Positions 24,348-31,007 of a stretch of DNA of 33,987 nucleotides are shown piece after piece; position 1 is the stretch's first letter; the number at the start of each line of letters is the position of its first letter. Source of the stretch: Gemmatimonadota bacterium (GTDB lineage Bacteria > Gemmatimonadota > Gemmatimonadetes > Gemmatimonadales > GWC2-71-9). A program made the position numbers and the translations under genes. The stretch spans positions 1 through 33,987 of the forward strand of contig QHTZ01000104.1 of the NCBI GenBank assembly GCA_003221005.1, given 5' to 3'. Below the pieces are notes generated by a model. It was not told where the DNA came from and searched no databases. It saw nothing but the letters and a program-made list of their open reading frames with translations.

Positions 24348-25046
24348 ATGACGTTCCAGGACTTTCGCACCCTGATCGACCGCCTCGCGCGTGAGGTGCC
24401 GGCCGACTTTCGCGACGGCATCGTAGCGATCGACGTGAGCCCCAAGGTGATTCCCCACCCGGTACGCGGCGACGCGTACACCCTCGGCGAATGCATCCCG
24501 CTGGAGTGGAGCGGCGGCGGTGCCGATCTGCAATCCCGGATCGTGCTGTACCACGGCTCCTTCACGGCGCTGGCGCGGCTGGACGCGGGAGACTTCGACT
24601 GGCGGCGTGAGGCGTGGGAGACGCTCTCCCATGAGCTGCGCCACCACCTCGAGTTGCGCGCCAACGTCGCTGCGCTCGAGGCGTACGACTGGGCGACCGA
24701 GCAGAACTTCGCGCGCGGGGACGGGGAGCCCTTCGACCCCGTATTCTACCGCTCAGGTGAGCGCCTGGCGCCGGGAGTGTACAAGGTCGAAGACGACGTG
24801 TTTATCGAGCGGGAAGGGGGACGGGGGAAGGGGGAACGGTTAGACCTCACGTGGCATGGGAAGGGCTATCGCGTTCGGCCCGTCCGCGAGCGCCGAGGTC
24901 CGATGTTCTTGATCCTGGAAGGGCTCGAGGATCCGCCGGCGGGCGAGGCGGTGCTCGTGGTTCCCTGGAAATCGTCGCTGTTCAACCTCTGGCGGCGCCG
25001 TCGGGTCGAGCAGCGCACGGTGCAGGTGGAATTGCTCTCTGGCTAA
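24348..25046 (+). CDS. Minimal zincin-like putative metalloprotease
   Basis: A 232-residue cytosolic protein with a zincin motif HELRHH (H95, E96, H99, with H100 following) in LSHELRHHLELRA. The spacing and the surrounding RIVLYHGSF resemble the small zinc metallopeptidase-like family of DUF1025/Zincin_1 type, but I cannot assign it firmly. The third ligand is not obvious. The C-terminal part is beta-rich and basic (LFNLWRRRRVEQRTVQVELL). It starts at ATG 24348, 15 nt after glyS. Its stop overlaps the next gene by 8 nt. Confidence 0.75.
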   Translation: MTFQDFRTLIDRLAREVPADFRDGIVAIDVSPKVIPHPVRGDAYTLGECIPLEWSGGGADLQSRIVLYHGSFTALARLDAGDFDWRREAWETLSHELRHHLELRANVAALEAYDWATEQNFARGDGEPFDPVFYRSGERLAPGVYKVEDDVFIEREGGRGKGERLDLTWHGKGYRVRPVRERRGPMFLILEGLEDPPAGEAVLVVPWKSSLFNLWRRRRVEQRTVQVELLSG

Positions 25047-25341
25047 GCGCGTCTTCCTCGGCGCGGACCTCTTGTTCCGGTCCAAGCTTGGCGCGGTCGT
25101 CGCCGCGAGCGGGGGCGAGGTCGTGAGGGACGCGGCCGAGTGCGACCTCGCCGTCGTGGCGATAGAAAACCCCGGTGCGGTGGATCGCATCCGGGGTTGG
25201 GTTGCCGGCGGAACTGCAGTGCTCGCCTACGGATCGCACGTGCGGGCCGACCTGCTGCGGGCGGCCCGCGACGCCGGGGCCGAAGCCGTGCCCAACTCGG
25301 AGGTCGAGCGCCGGCTCGCGGCGCTGCTTACTTCGACGTGA
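25039..25341 (+). CDS. Small receiver-like protein of unknown function, probable CTG start
   Basis: A 100-residue protein with alternating hydrophobic strands and helices (AKRVFLGADLLF, CDLAVVAIENP, GGTAVLAYGSHV, GAEAVPNSEVERRL), like a response-regulator or Rossmann-type half domain. It has no clear phospho-aspartate site. The strand AKRVFLGADLLF begins before the TTG at 25072, and no ATG, GTG or TTG is in frame upstream. CTG 25039 has AGGTGGA 8 nt upstream and overlaps the previous stop in the form CTGGCTAA, mirroring the rpmD junction GTGGCTAG. The 3' end overlaps hsp20 by 14 nt on the other strand. Confidence 0.65.
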   Translation: MAKRVFLGADLLFRSKLGAVVAASGGEVVRDAAECDLAVVAIENPGAVDRIRGWVAGGTAVLAYGSHVRADLLRAARDAGAEAVPNSEVERRLAALLTST

Positions 25342-25792
25342 CCTCGACCGCGATCTGCCGGGGCCGGGCCTTCTCGACCTTCGGCAGGGTTACCGTCAGG
25401 ACGCCGTGCTCGTACGTCGCCTTGATGGCTCCCGCATCCACGGTGCTGGGGAGGGTGAAGCTGCGCTCGAAGGCGCCGTACGCCCGCTCGTAGCGGTGCA
25501 CCTGCTGCGTGCGCTCTTCCGCCACCTGCTGCTTCGTGCCCTGGATCGTGAGCACATTGCCCTCGAGTGAGATCTTCACGTCCTCGGGGCTAACGCCGGG
25601 GACCTCCGCGACGATGCGGATGCTCTCGGGCTCTTCGAACACGTCCACTGCCGGCACCCACGCTGCGGTCGCGCTATCGCGGGGCTGCCAGTCGAGGCTC
25701 GGCAGGGCGTTCAACAGCCGATTGATCCGGGATCCGAAGTTGACGAGATCGGTTGCCGGATCCGTCGTGAAGTTGCGCGTAGTCAGGAACAT
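25328..25792 (-). CDS. hsp20: Hsp20-family small heat-shock protein
   Basis: ATP-independent holding chaperone with an alpha-crystallin domain (about residues 45-145). The domain contains VDVFEEPESIRIVAEVPGV, VKISLEGNVLTIQG and the signature AYGAFERSFTLP with YEHGVLTVTLPK. It has 154 residues. The start is ATG 25792, fixed by a strong AGGAGGTGG site 8-9 nt upstream. The open frame continues to 25963 but is not needed. The C-terminal IXI-like motif is weak (QIAVEV). I see no CIRCE element, and an upstream hairpin (25871-25913) may be regulatory. Confidence 0.96.
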   Translation of the reverse strand: MFLTTRNFTTDPATDLVNFGSRINRLLNALPSLDWQPRDSATAAWVPAVDVFEEPESIRIVAEVPGVSPEDVKISLEGNVLTIQGTKQQVAEERTQQVHRYERAYGAFERSFTLPSTVDAGAIKATYEHGVLTVTLPKVEKARPRQIAVEVTSK

Positions 25793-25814
25793 TTTACAAC
25801 CACCTCCTGCTGTG
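25793..25814 (-). promoter_or_regulatory. Strong ribosome-binding site of hsp20
   Basis: On the minus strand AGGAGGTGG lies 8-9 nt before ATG 25792, close to a perfect anti-16S match. It is the strongest site seen in this window and decides the start. Confidence 0.85.
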
Positions 25815-25870
25815 TGATAACGAGTTGCACTGGTGAGGCACGTCGCCTCGCGGCGGCACCTGGGCAAGCG

Positions 25871-25913
25871 CCGTGCCGTCTTCAGCGGCGACTCGTTTGC
25901 CGCCTTGGCACGG
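25871..25913 (-). other. Two-stem hairpin upstream of hsp20
   Basis: Outer stem CCGTGCC/GGCACGG (25871-25877 with 25907-25913) and inner stem GCGGC/GCCGC (25885-25889 with 25899-25903). It is 79-121 nt upstream of the hsp20 ATG. It may be part of a long leader or an operator. The function is unknown. Confidence 0.4.
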
Positions 25914-25998
25914 GCGACGCTCAGAATGGCAACAGCTCCGTTCAGAACGGCGTGGCCCCTCACGACGGTGGGGCTGCGCTCCTATCTTTCACGTCCCT

Positions 25999-26283
25999 AT
26001 GACCCACACCGCAACGGTCGGCCTCCCGCCCGCCGAGGTGCTCGCCCGGGCCAAGCAGTTTTTCGCGGAGCGCGTGCCGCATGCCAGCGCCTTCGTGGAG
26101 AAGGAAGGGCCCCAGTTCGTAGTGTTGCGGGGTCAAGGTGGTGAAGAGGTAGTGATCAGCGCGCGTTCGCTCGATGGCGCCGTTGGCAAGAGCCAGGTCC
26201 GAGCGTCGACCCTATTCTTCGACCAGGCGCTCGACCGGTTCCTCTCGACGCTGCCGCTTGACTCCGAGGTGGAGGTCGTGTGA
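25999..26283 (+). CDS. Unknown conserved-looking small protein, 94 aa
   Basis: I do not recognise this protein. ATG 25999 is 10 nt after a TATCTT -10-like box (25983-25988) and lacks a ribosome site. The sequence has an amphipathic N-terminal helix (PPAEVLARAKQFFAERV), beta segments (PQFVVLRGQGGEEVVISA) and an acidic tail (LPLDSEVEVV). It overlaps the ubiquitin-like gene by 4 nt (GTGA), so the two are probably co-translated and functionally linked. Confidence 0.75.
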   Translation: MTHTATVGLPPAEVLARAKQFFAERVPHASAFVEKEGPQFVVLRGQGGEEVVISARSLDGAVGKSQVRASTLFFDQALDRFLSTLPLDSEVEVV

Positions 26284-26555
26284 CCGCCGTGTCGGAGCGC
26301 TTCGCGGTTCGGGTGATGGTGACCGATGTGTGGGATCAGGTGGTCATCGCCGTCGAGCCCACCACGACCGTGATGGAGTTGAAGCGCGAAGCGTTGTCCC
26401 GTGCGCTTAAGCGCTCCAGCGTGCCGCTGGACGATTACGTGGTCAAGTTCCGGGGCGCGGCGCTGCTGGACGAGTCCGTCACGCTGGCCGCCGTGGGTGC
26501 CGGGGCCAACGCGCCCTTCATTGTCTTGCCTGCGCGGCGTCAGCCGGTGCGATGA
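26280..26555 (+). CDS. Ubiquitin-like beta-grasp protein
   Basis: A 91-residue protein that reads like a ubiquitin fold: two initial strands (FAVRVMVTDVWDQVVIAVEPTT), a central helix (VMELKREALSRAL), then YVVKFRGAALLDESVTLAAVGAGANAPFIVLP, matching the ubiquitin order of strand, 'L-deployed' segment and last strand. It lacks a C-terminal GG and ends RRQPVR, so conjugation of the ThiS/MoaD or ubiquitin kind is not supported as encoded. The start is GTG 26280 in a GTGA overlap. The assignment is from pattern only. Confidence 0.65.
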   Translation: MTAVSERFAVRVMVTDVWDQVVIAVEPTTTVMELKREALSRALKRSSVPLDDYVVKFRGAALLDESVTLAAVGAGANAPFIVLPARRQPVR

Positions 26556-26730
26556 AGCCACCCAGCAGATCGTCGCGGGTGGGGCCTGCGCGCTCGGCTG
26601 TGTGCTGGTCGTGCTCGGCTGGCGCCGTTACCGGCGCACGCTGGTCGAGCTCGACACCGCGCGCCGGGAGATCCGCCGCGAGGTGGAGTCGATCCGCGAG
26701 CTGCTGCAGAGCCACCACCTCGACAACTAG
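26521..26730 (+). CDS. Small single-span membrane protein
   Basis: The frame in phase with this interval carries a membrane segment (IVAGGACALGCVLVVLGW) followed by a charged helix (RRYRRTLVELDTARREIRREVESIRELL). It ends with TAG at 26728-26730, directly before the next start. TTG 26521 is the only usual start codon in frame and gives 69 residues, overlapping the ubiquitin-like gene by 35 nt. A shorter start at a non-standard codon is possible. The reading is supported by its good membrane/coiled-coil pattern and by the missing gap. Confidence 0.5.
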   Translation: MSCLRGVSRCDEATQQIVAGGACALGCVLVVLGWRRYRRTLVELDTARREIRREVESIRELLQSHHLDN

Positions 26731-27633
26731 GTGACCACGACCGTCGTCTGGCACCCTGCCTGCGGGCTGCACGACGCGGGGGTGGGGCATCCGGAGCGTC
26801 CGGAGCGTATCGCTGCGGTACTCCAGGCGCTTCGCGCGCCGGAGCTGGGCCGGTCGATCGAGTGGTGCGAAGCGACGCCCGTGGAGCGGGAGTCGCTCGT
26901 GGGCGTGCATGGGGCGCGGTACCTCGACCTGCTGGAGCAGCTGGCGGCGCGCGGGGGCGGGGTGCTCGACGCGGACACGATCATGGGCCCGCGCAGCTGG
27001 GAAAGCGCGCTCGCCGCCGCCGGGGTGGCGCGTGGGGCGGTGGAGCGGGGGCTCGAGACCGGCACGGCGTTCGGCGCGACCCGCCCCCCGGGTCACCACG
27101 CGCTCGCGGGACGTGCCATGGGGTTCTGCTTCCTCAACAACGTCGTCATTGCGGCCCGCCACGCGCAGGCCCTGGGCCGCGCGCGTGTGCTGATCGTCGA
27201 TTGGGATGTCCATCATGGCAACGGCACCCAGGCACTGGTGGAGGACGATCCATCGATCCGCTACGTGTCGCTGCACCAGTACCCTTGGTACCCGGGCACG
27301 GGCGCGGCCGAGGAGCGCGGCGTGGGGAACGTCTTCAACGTGCCCCGTCCTCCGAGCCTGGCGCGTGACGTGTACGTGCGCGACCTGCTTGCGGCCGTGG
27401 ACGCCGCCCTCGATGGCTGGCACCCCGATCTGCTGCTCGTGTCCGCGGGGTTCGACTCGCTCGCGGGCGATCCCCTCGGCGGCTTCACGCTCGAGCCGGA
27501 GGACATGGCCCACTGGACGACGGCATTCCGCGAGCGGGTGGCGCCGGCCCCGGTCATCGGCGTGCTCGAGGGCGGGTATGCGCTCGAGGGGCTCGCCCGG
27601 GGCGTCGCCGCGCACGTGCGCGCGCTTGCCTGA
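26731..27633 (+). CDS. Histone-deacetylase-superfamily hydrolase
   Basis: Zinc amidohydrolase of the class II HDAC/acetylpolyamine amidohydrolase superfamily. Motifs are [15 protein letters not shown] (H122/H123 acid-base pair), [23 protein letters not shown] (zinc ligands D159 and H161) and [14 protein letters not shown] (third zinc aspartate), then EGGY. It has 300 residues. The start is GTG 26731, immediately after the upstream stop. Substrates in bacteria include acetylated polyamines, acetoin-related proteins or small amides. A polyamine role would fit the arginine decarboxylase 6 kb away but is not shown. Confidence 0.95.
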   Translation: MTTTVVWHPACGLHDAGVGHPERPERIAAVLQALRAPELGRSIEWCEATPVERESLVGVHGARYLDLLEQLAARGGGVLDADTIMGPRSWESALAAAGVARGAVERGLETGTAFGATRPPGHHALAGRAMGFCFLNNVVIAARHAQALGRARVLIVDWDVHHGNGTQALVEDDPSIRYVSLHQYPWYPGTGAAEERGVGNVFNVPRPPSLARDVYVRDLLAAVDAALDGWHPDLLLVSAGFDSLAGDPLGGFTLEPEDMAHWTTAFRERVAPAPVIGVLEGGYALEGLARGVAAHVRALA

Positions 27634-27655
27634 CCCGACGGTGGCGCAGGATACT
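27626..27655 (+). promoter_or_regulatory. Putative promoter of the dipeptide epimerase
   Basis: TTGCCT (27626-27631), 18-nt spacer, GATACT (27650-27655), 5 nt before ATG 27661. It is the same geometry as at trpS and glyS and would give a leaderless mRNA. Confidence 0.35.
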
Positions 27656-27660
27656 TGAGC

Positions 27661-28680
27661 ATGCCCCTCAGGCTTGGCACCCAGGTCATCACCCTGAAGA
27701 CTCGCCATCCCTTCGTCATCGCCCGCGGCGGCTCGAGCGACTATCGCGTCGTGTGGGTGCGGCTCGCCGACGCGGACGGTGTGGAGGGGTGGGGTGAGGC
27801 CGATCCCTCGGCGTACTACGGGGAGACGGCCGACACCGTGCTCGCGGCACTGGGCAAGCTCGAGCCTCACCTGCCCGCCGATCCGTTCGATCTGGAGCAG
27901 GCGGAGGCGCGGTTCGCTCAGCTGGCGCCGAACAGCGCGGCCGCCCGCGCCGCCCTGTCCGCCGCACTCCACGATCTCGTGGGGAAGCGCCTGGGGCAGC
28001 CCCTGTGGCGGCTGTGGGGGCTCGACCCTGCGCGCGCCCCGCGGTCGTCGTTCACGATCGCGCTCGACACTCCGGAGCGGATGCGCGAGAAGGTGATCGA
28101 GGCGTCGTCCTACCCGATCCTCAAGATCAAGCTGGGCACCGATCGCGACGAGGAGATCCTGAAGGCCATCCGCGACGCCACCGACAAGCCGATCCGGGTG
28201 GATGCGAACGCGGGCTGGACGCGCGAGCGGGCCTTCCGCATGCTTCCCGTGTTGCGCGACTTTGGTGTGGAGTTCGTGGAGCAGCCGCTTCCGCCGAGGG
28301 ACCTCGAGGGGATTGCGGCGCTGCGGCGCCAGGGCGTGCTTCCGGTGATTGTCGACGAGAGCTGCGTCGTGGCGACGGACGTGCCGCGCGTGGCCGGGGC
28401 GGCGGACGGCATCAACATCAAGCTCGCCAAGTGCGGCTCCTTGCGCGAAGCGCTGCGCATGGTCGCGGCCGCGCGCGCCCAGGGCATGCTGGTGATGGTG
28501 GGTTGCATGATTGAATCGTCATTGGGCATCACGGCCGCGGCGCACTTCACGCCGCTGCTCGACGCCGCGGATCTCGACGGCGCGGCGCTCACGGTGAACG
28601 ATCCGTTCCGGGGCGCGACGATCGAGGGCGGGCAGATCTGCCTGCCGACCGAGCCGGGGCTGGGCGTCCGCCGGCGATGA
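27661..28680 (+). CDS. Dipeptide epimerase (L-Ala-D/L-Glu epimerase type), enolase superfamily
   Basis: Epimerises dipeptides such as L-Ala-D-Glu, often in reuse of murein peptides. The enolase-superfamily residues are in place: K155 and K157 (LKIKLG), metal ligands D181 (VDANAGW), E207 (FVEQPL) and D232 (VDESC), and K254/K257 in INIKLAKCG. The ending DPFRGATIEGGQICLPTEPGLG matches the subgroup. It has 339 residues from ATG 27661; a TTG at 27655 is also possible. It overlaps priA by 4 nt (ATGA). The substrate specificity is inferred from the subgroup. Confidence 0.9.
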   Translation: MPLRLGTQVITLKTRHPFVIARGGSSDYRVVWVRLADADGVEGWGEADPSAYYGETADTVLAALGKLEPHLPADPFDLEQAEARFAQLAPNSAAARAALSAALHDLVGKRLGQPLWRLWGLDPARAPRSSFTIALDTPERMREKVIEASSYPILKIKLGTDRDEEILKAIRDATDKPIRVDANAGWTRERAFRMLPVLRDFGVEFVEQPLPPRDLEGIAALRRQGVLPVIVDESCVVATDVPRVAGAADGINIKLAKCGSLREALRMVAAARAQGMLVMVGCMIESSLGITAAAHFTPLLDAADLDGAALTVNDPFRGATIEGGQICLPTEPGLGVRRR

Positions 28681-30923
28681 GCTCGCCTCCGCCGGCCTCC
28701 CTCGCGACTGCCGCCGAGGTCATCCTCCCGCTCCCGGTCCCCCGCCCCTACACCTACCACATCCCCGACGGCCTCGCCGCTCGCGCCGTGCCGGGGGCTC
28801 GGGTGCTCGTGCCCGTACGGCGCCGGCGCGTGATCGGTGTTGTCGCAGGGCTCGTCGCGCCCGAGCCGGGGCGCGACCTCAAGGACGTGCTGGCAGCGCC
28901 TGACGCCGAGCCGGCACTCACGCCTCCCCTGGTGCGCTTAGCGCGCTGGATCGCCAACTACTACGGTACTCCGCTCGGGCTCGCGCTCCGAGCGCTGCTC
29001 CCCGGTCCCCTGTGGCAGGCAGGCCGGCCCGCGGGGCCGCCGGAGACGGGTGAGCGCGTGCTCACCTTGACCCGGCTCCTGCCGTCGCTGCTCGAGCGCG
29101 AGCACGCCTTCAAGCGCTCCGCCAAACGGCGTGCCGCCTACGAGGCCGTCGAAGCGCTGGGCGGCTCGGCGCCGGCACGGCATCTCGTGGCCCAGCTCAA
29201 GCTCTCGCCCGCTGTGCTCGATGGACTGGTGCGGCAGGGACTCGCGCGCTTCGACCTGGTCGCCGCACCGCGCGACCCGTTCGCGGGGCTGTCGTCGCCG
29301 CCGCCCCCGATTCTCACGGCGGATCAGCGTCGCGTCGCGGAGGCGATCATCGCCGCATCGCCCGACGTCCCCACGCTTATCCATGGTGTCACCGGTTCGG
29401 GGAAGACGCTGGTCTATCTGGAGGTCATGCGGCGGCTCGTCGCGGCCGGCCAAGGGGCGATTCTCCTCGTGCCGGAGATTGCGCTCACGCCCCAGACCGT
29501 CGCCCGCGTCCGGGGGGTGTTCGGGGATCAGGTCGCGGTCTTGCATTCCGGGTTGTCCGAAGGCGAGCGGGCGGACGCGTGGCGCGCGCTGCGGCGCGGG
29601 GAGCGCCGCGTGGCGGTGGGCCCCCGCTCCGCCATTTTCGCGCCGGTGCAGAACCTCGGAGTGATCGTGGTGGACGAGGAGCAGGAGTCCACCTACAAGC
29701 AGGGCACGGCGCCGCGCTACCATGCCCGCGACGTCGCCGGGGTGCGGGCGCGGATCGAAGGTGCCCGACTGATCCTCGGCAGCGCGACGCCGTCGCTCGA
29801 AGCGCTCCATCTCGTAGAGCTCGGCAGGATTCGCACGCTCGCGCTGCCCGAGCGGATCGGCGCGCGGCCCCTCCCGCCGGTCGAGGTGATCGACCTCCGG
29901 AGCGCGCCTCGCGTCCCCGAGGCGCGCGGGGTTCCCTGGTCCGAAGCGCTCGACGCGGCGGTGCGGGGCGCCCTCGAGCGCCGCGAGCAGGTCATCCTGC
30001 TCTTGAACCGCCGCGGCTTCGCCACGTACCTGCAGTGCCCCGCTTGCGGCGACGTGCGCGAGTGCCCCCGCTGCGCCATCGCCCTCACCGTGCACCAGAC
30101 CCCGCCGGCGCTGCGCTGCCACTACTGCGGGCACGAGGAGCCGGTCCCGATCGCGTGCCGAGTGTGCGGCAAGGAGACGCAGCGGATGCGTGGGCTTGGC
30201 ACTCAACAGCTCGAGCACTTCGTGGGCTTGCGGTTTCCCGCGGCCCGCACTGCGCGGATGGATCTCGACACGACGAGCACCAAGTGGGCACATCATCGAA
30301 TCCTCGAGCGGGTGGCCCGCCAAGAGATCGACATCCTGCTCGGCACTCAGATGATCGCGAAGGGGCTCGATTTCCCCAACGTGACGGTGGTCGGCGTCGT
30401 GGACGCCGACACCGGTCTCCATCTACCGGATTTCCGGGCGGCAGAGCGGACCTTTCAACTCGTGGCGCAGGTGGCAGGGCGGGCGGGGCGGGGGCCGCGG
30501 GGTGGGCGGGTCTACGTGCAGACCCGCTCGCCAGAGCATCACGCGATCCGGGCGGCGGCCAGCCACTCGGTGAGCGAGTTCGCGGCGGCGGAGCTGCCGC
30601 TGCGGGCGCCGCCCCACCCGGTGTATCCTCCCCACGTGGGGCTGGCGCGCTTCGTCGCGGCGGACGAAGATCCTCGGGTGGCGGAGCGGGCCGCGGCGCT
30701 GGTGGCGGCGTGGCTCGCGCGGGCGAACGCCGAGCGGCTGGGCGGCGCGCTCACGCTGCTTGGCCCCGCGCCCTGCCCGATCTCGCGGCTCAAGGGGCGG
30801 TGGCGCTGGCACCTGCTCGTGAAGGCGGCCGAGCCGCGGGCGCTGGGGCGCATAGTGCGCGCGTTCGGCGCGAGGCCGCGCCGCGGCGTCGTCGTGGACC
30901 GCGATCCCGTGAACCTGCTCTGA
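28677..30923 (+). CDS. priA: Primosomal protein N' (replication restart helicase PriA)
   Basis: 3'-5' DNA helicase that reloads the replisome at stalled forks. The N-terminal 3'BD domain (VILPLPVPRPYTYHIPD), Walker A GVTGSGKT, motif Ia LLVPEIALTPQ, motif II DEEQ, GSATPSLE, an eight-cysteine zinc domain (CPAC, CPRC, CHYC, CRVC) and the C-terminal QVAGRAGRG motif VI are all present. It has 748 residues, the family norm. Motif II is usually DEEH in PriA and here has Gln in place of His. ATG 28677 overlaps the epimerase stop. Confidence 0.97.
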   Translation: MSSPPPASLATAAEVILPLPVPRPYTYHIPDGLAARAVPGARVLVPVRRRRVIGVVAGLVAPEPGRDLKDVLAAPDAEPALTPPLVRLARWIANYYGTPLGLALRALLPGPLWQAGRPAGPPETGERVLTLTRLLPSLLEREHAFKRSAKRRAAYEAVEALGGSAPARHLVAQLKLSPAVLDGLVRQGLARFDLVAAPRDPFAGLSSPPPPILTADQRRVAEAIIAASPDVPTLIHGVTGSGKTLVYLEVMRRLVAAGQGAILLVPEIALTPQTVARVRGVFGDQVAVLHSGLSEGERADAWRALRRGERRVAVGPRSAIFAPVQNLGVIVVDEEQESTYKQGTAPRYHARDVAGVRARIEGARLILGSATPSLEALHLVELGRIRTLALPERIGARPLPPVEVIDLRSAPRVPEARGVPWSEALDAAVRGALERREQVILLLNRRGFATYLQCPACGDVRECPRCAIALTVHQTPPALRCHYCGHEEPVPIACRVCGKETQRMRGLGTQQLEHFVGLRFPAARTARMDLDTTSTKWAHHRILERVARQEIDILLGTQMIAKGLDFPNVTVVGVVDADTGLHLPDFRAAERTFQLVAQVAGRAGRGPRGGRVYVQTRSPEHHAIRAAASHSVSEFAAAELPLRAPPHPVYPPHVGLARFVAADEDPRVAERAAALVAAWLARANAERLGGALTLLGPAPCPISRLKGRWRWHLLVKAAEPRALGRIVRAFGARPRRGVVVDRDPVNLL

Positions 30924-30993
30924 ATGCGGAATGTGGCGCGCGGAATCGAACGCCCCCCATCCATTCCGCATTCCGCATTCCGCATTCCGCATT
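30923..30993. repeat. CATTCCG heptanucleotide tandem repeat with inverted arm
   Basis: Four perfect CATTCCG units plus CATT (30962-30993). An inverted match AATGCGGAATG (30923-30933) begins at the last base of the priA stop. The arms pair over 11 bp with any of the repeat registers. It fills the intergenic space between priA and the next gene. Confidence 0.9.
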
Positions 30994-31007
30994 AGCTTTC
31001 TCTGTCA

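Noticed and set aside
22767..24647. 626-codon minus-strand frame opposite glyS
   Set aside because: Antisense shadow; composition rich in Arg/His/Leu with no domain pattern.
25793..25998. CIRCE or HspR-type operator for hsp20
   Set aside because: No TTAGCACTC-N9-GAGTGCTAA or close variant was found.
26552..26734. ATG-started frame overlapping the stop of the ubiquitin-like gene
   Set aside because: It has an attractive ATGA start, but the protein is Ser/Arg-rich noise. The other frame has a membrane segment and helix and ends exactly at the next start.
30962..30993. Repeat array considered as CRISPR
   Set aside because: 7-bp units with no spacers and no cas genes nearby.
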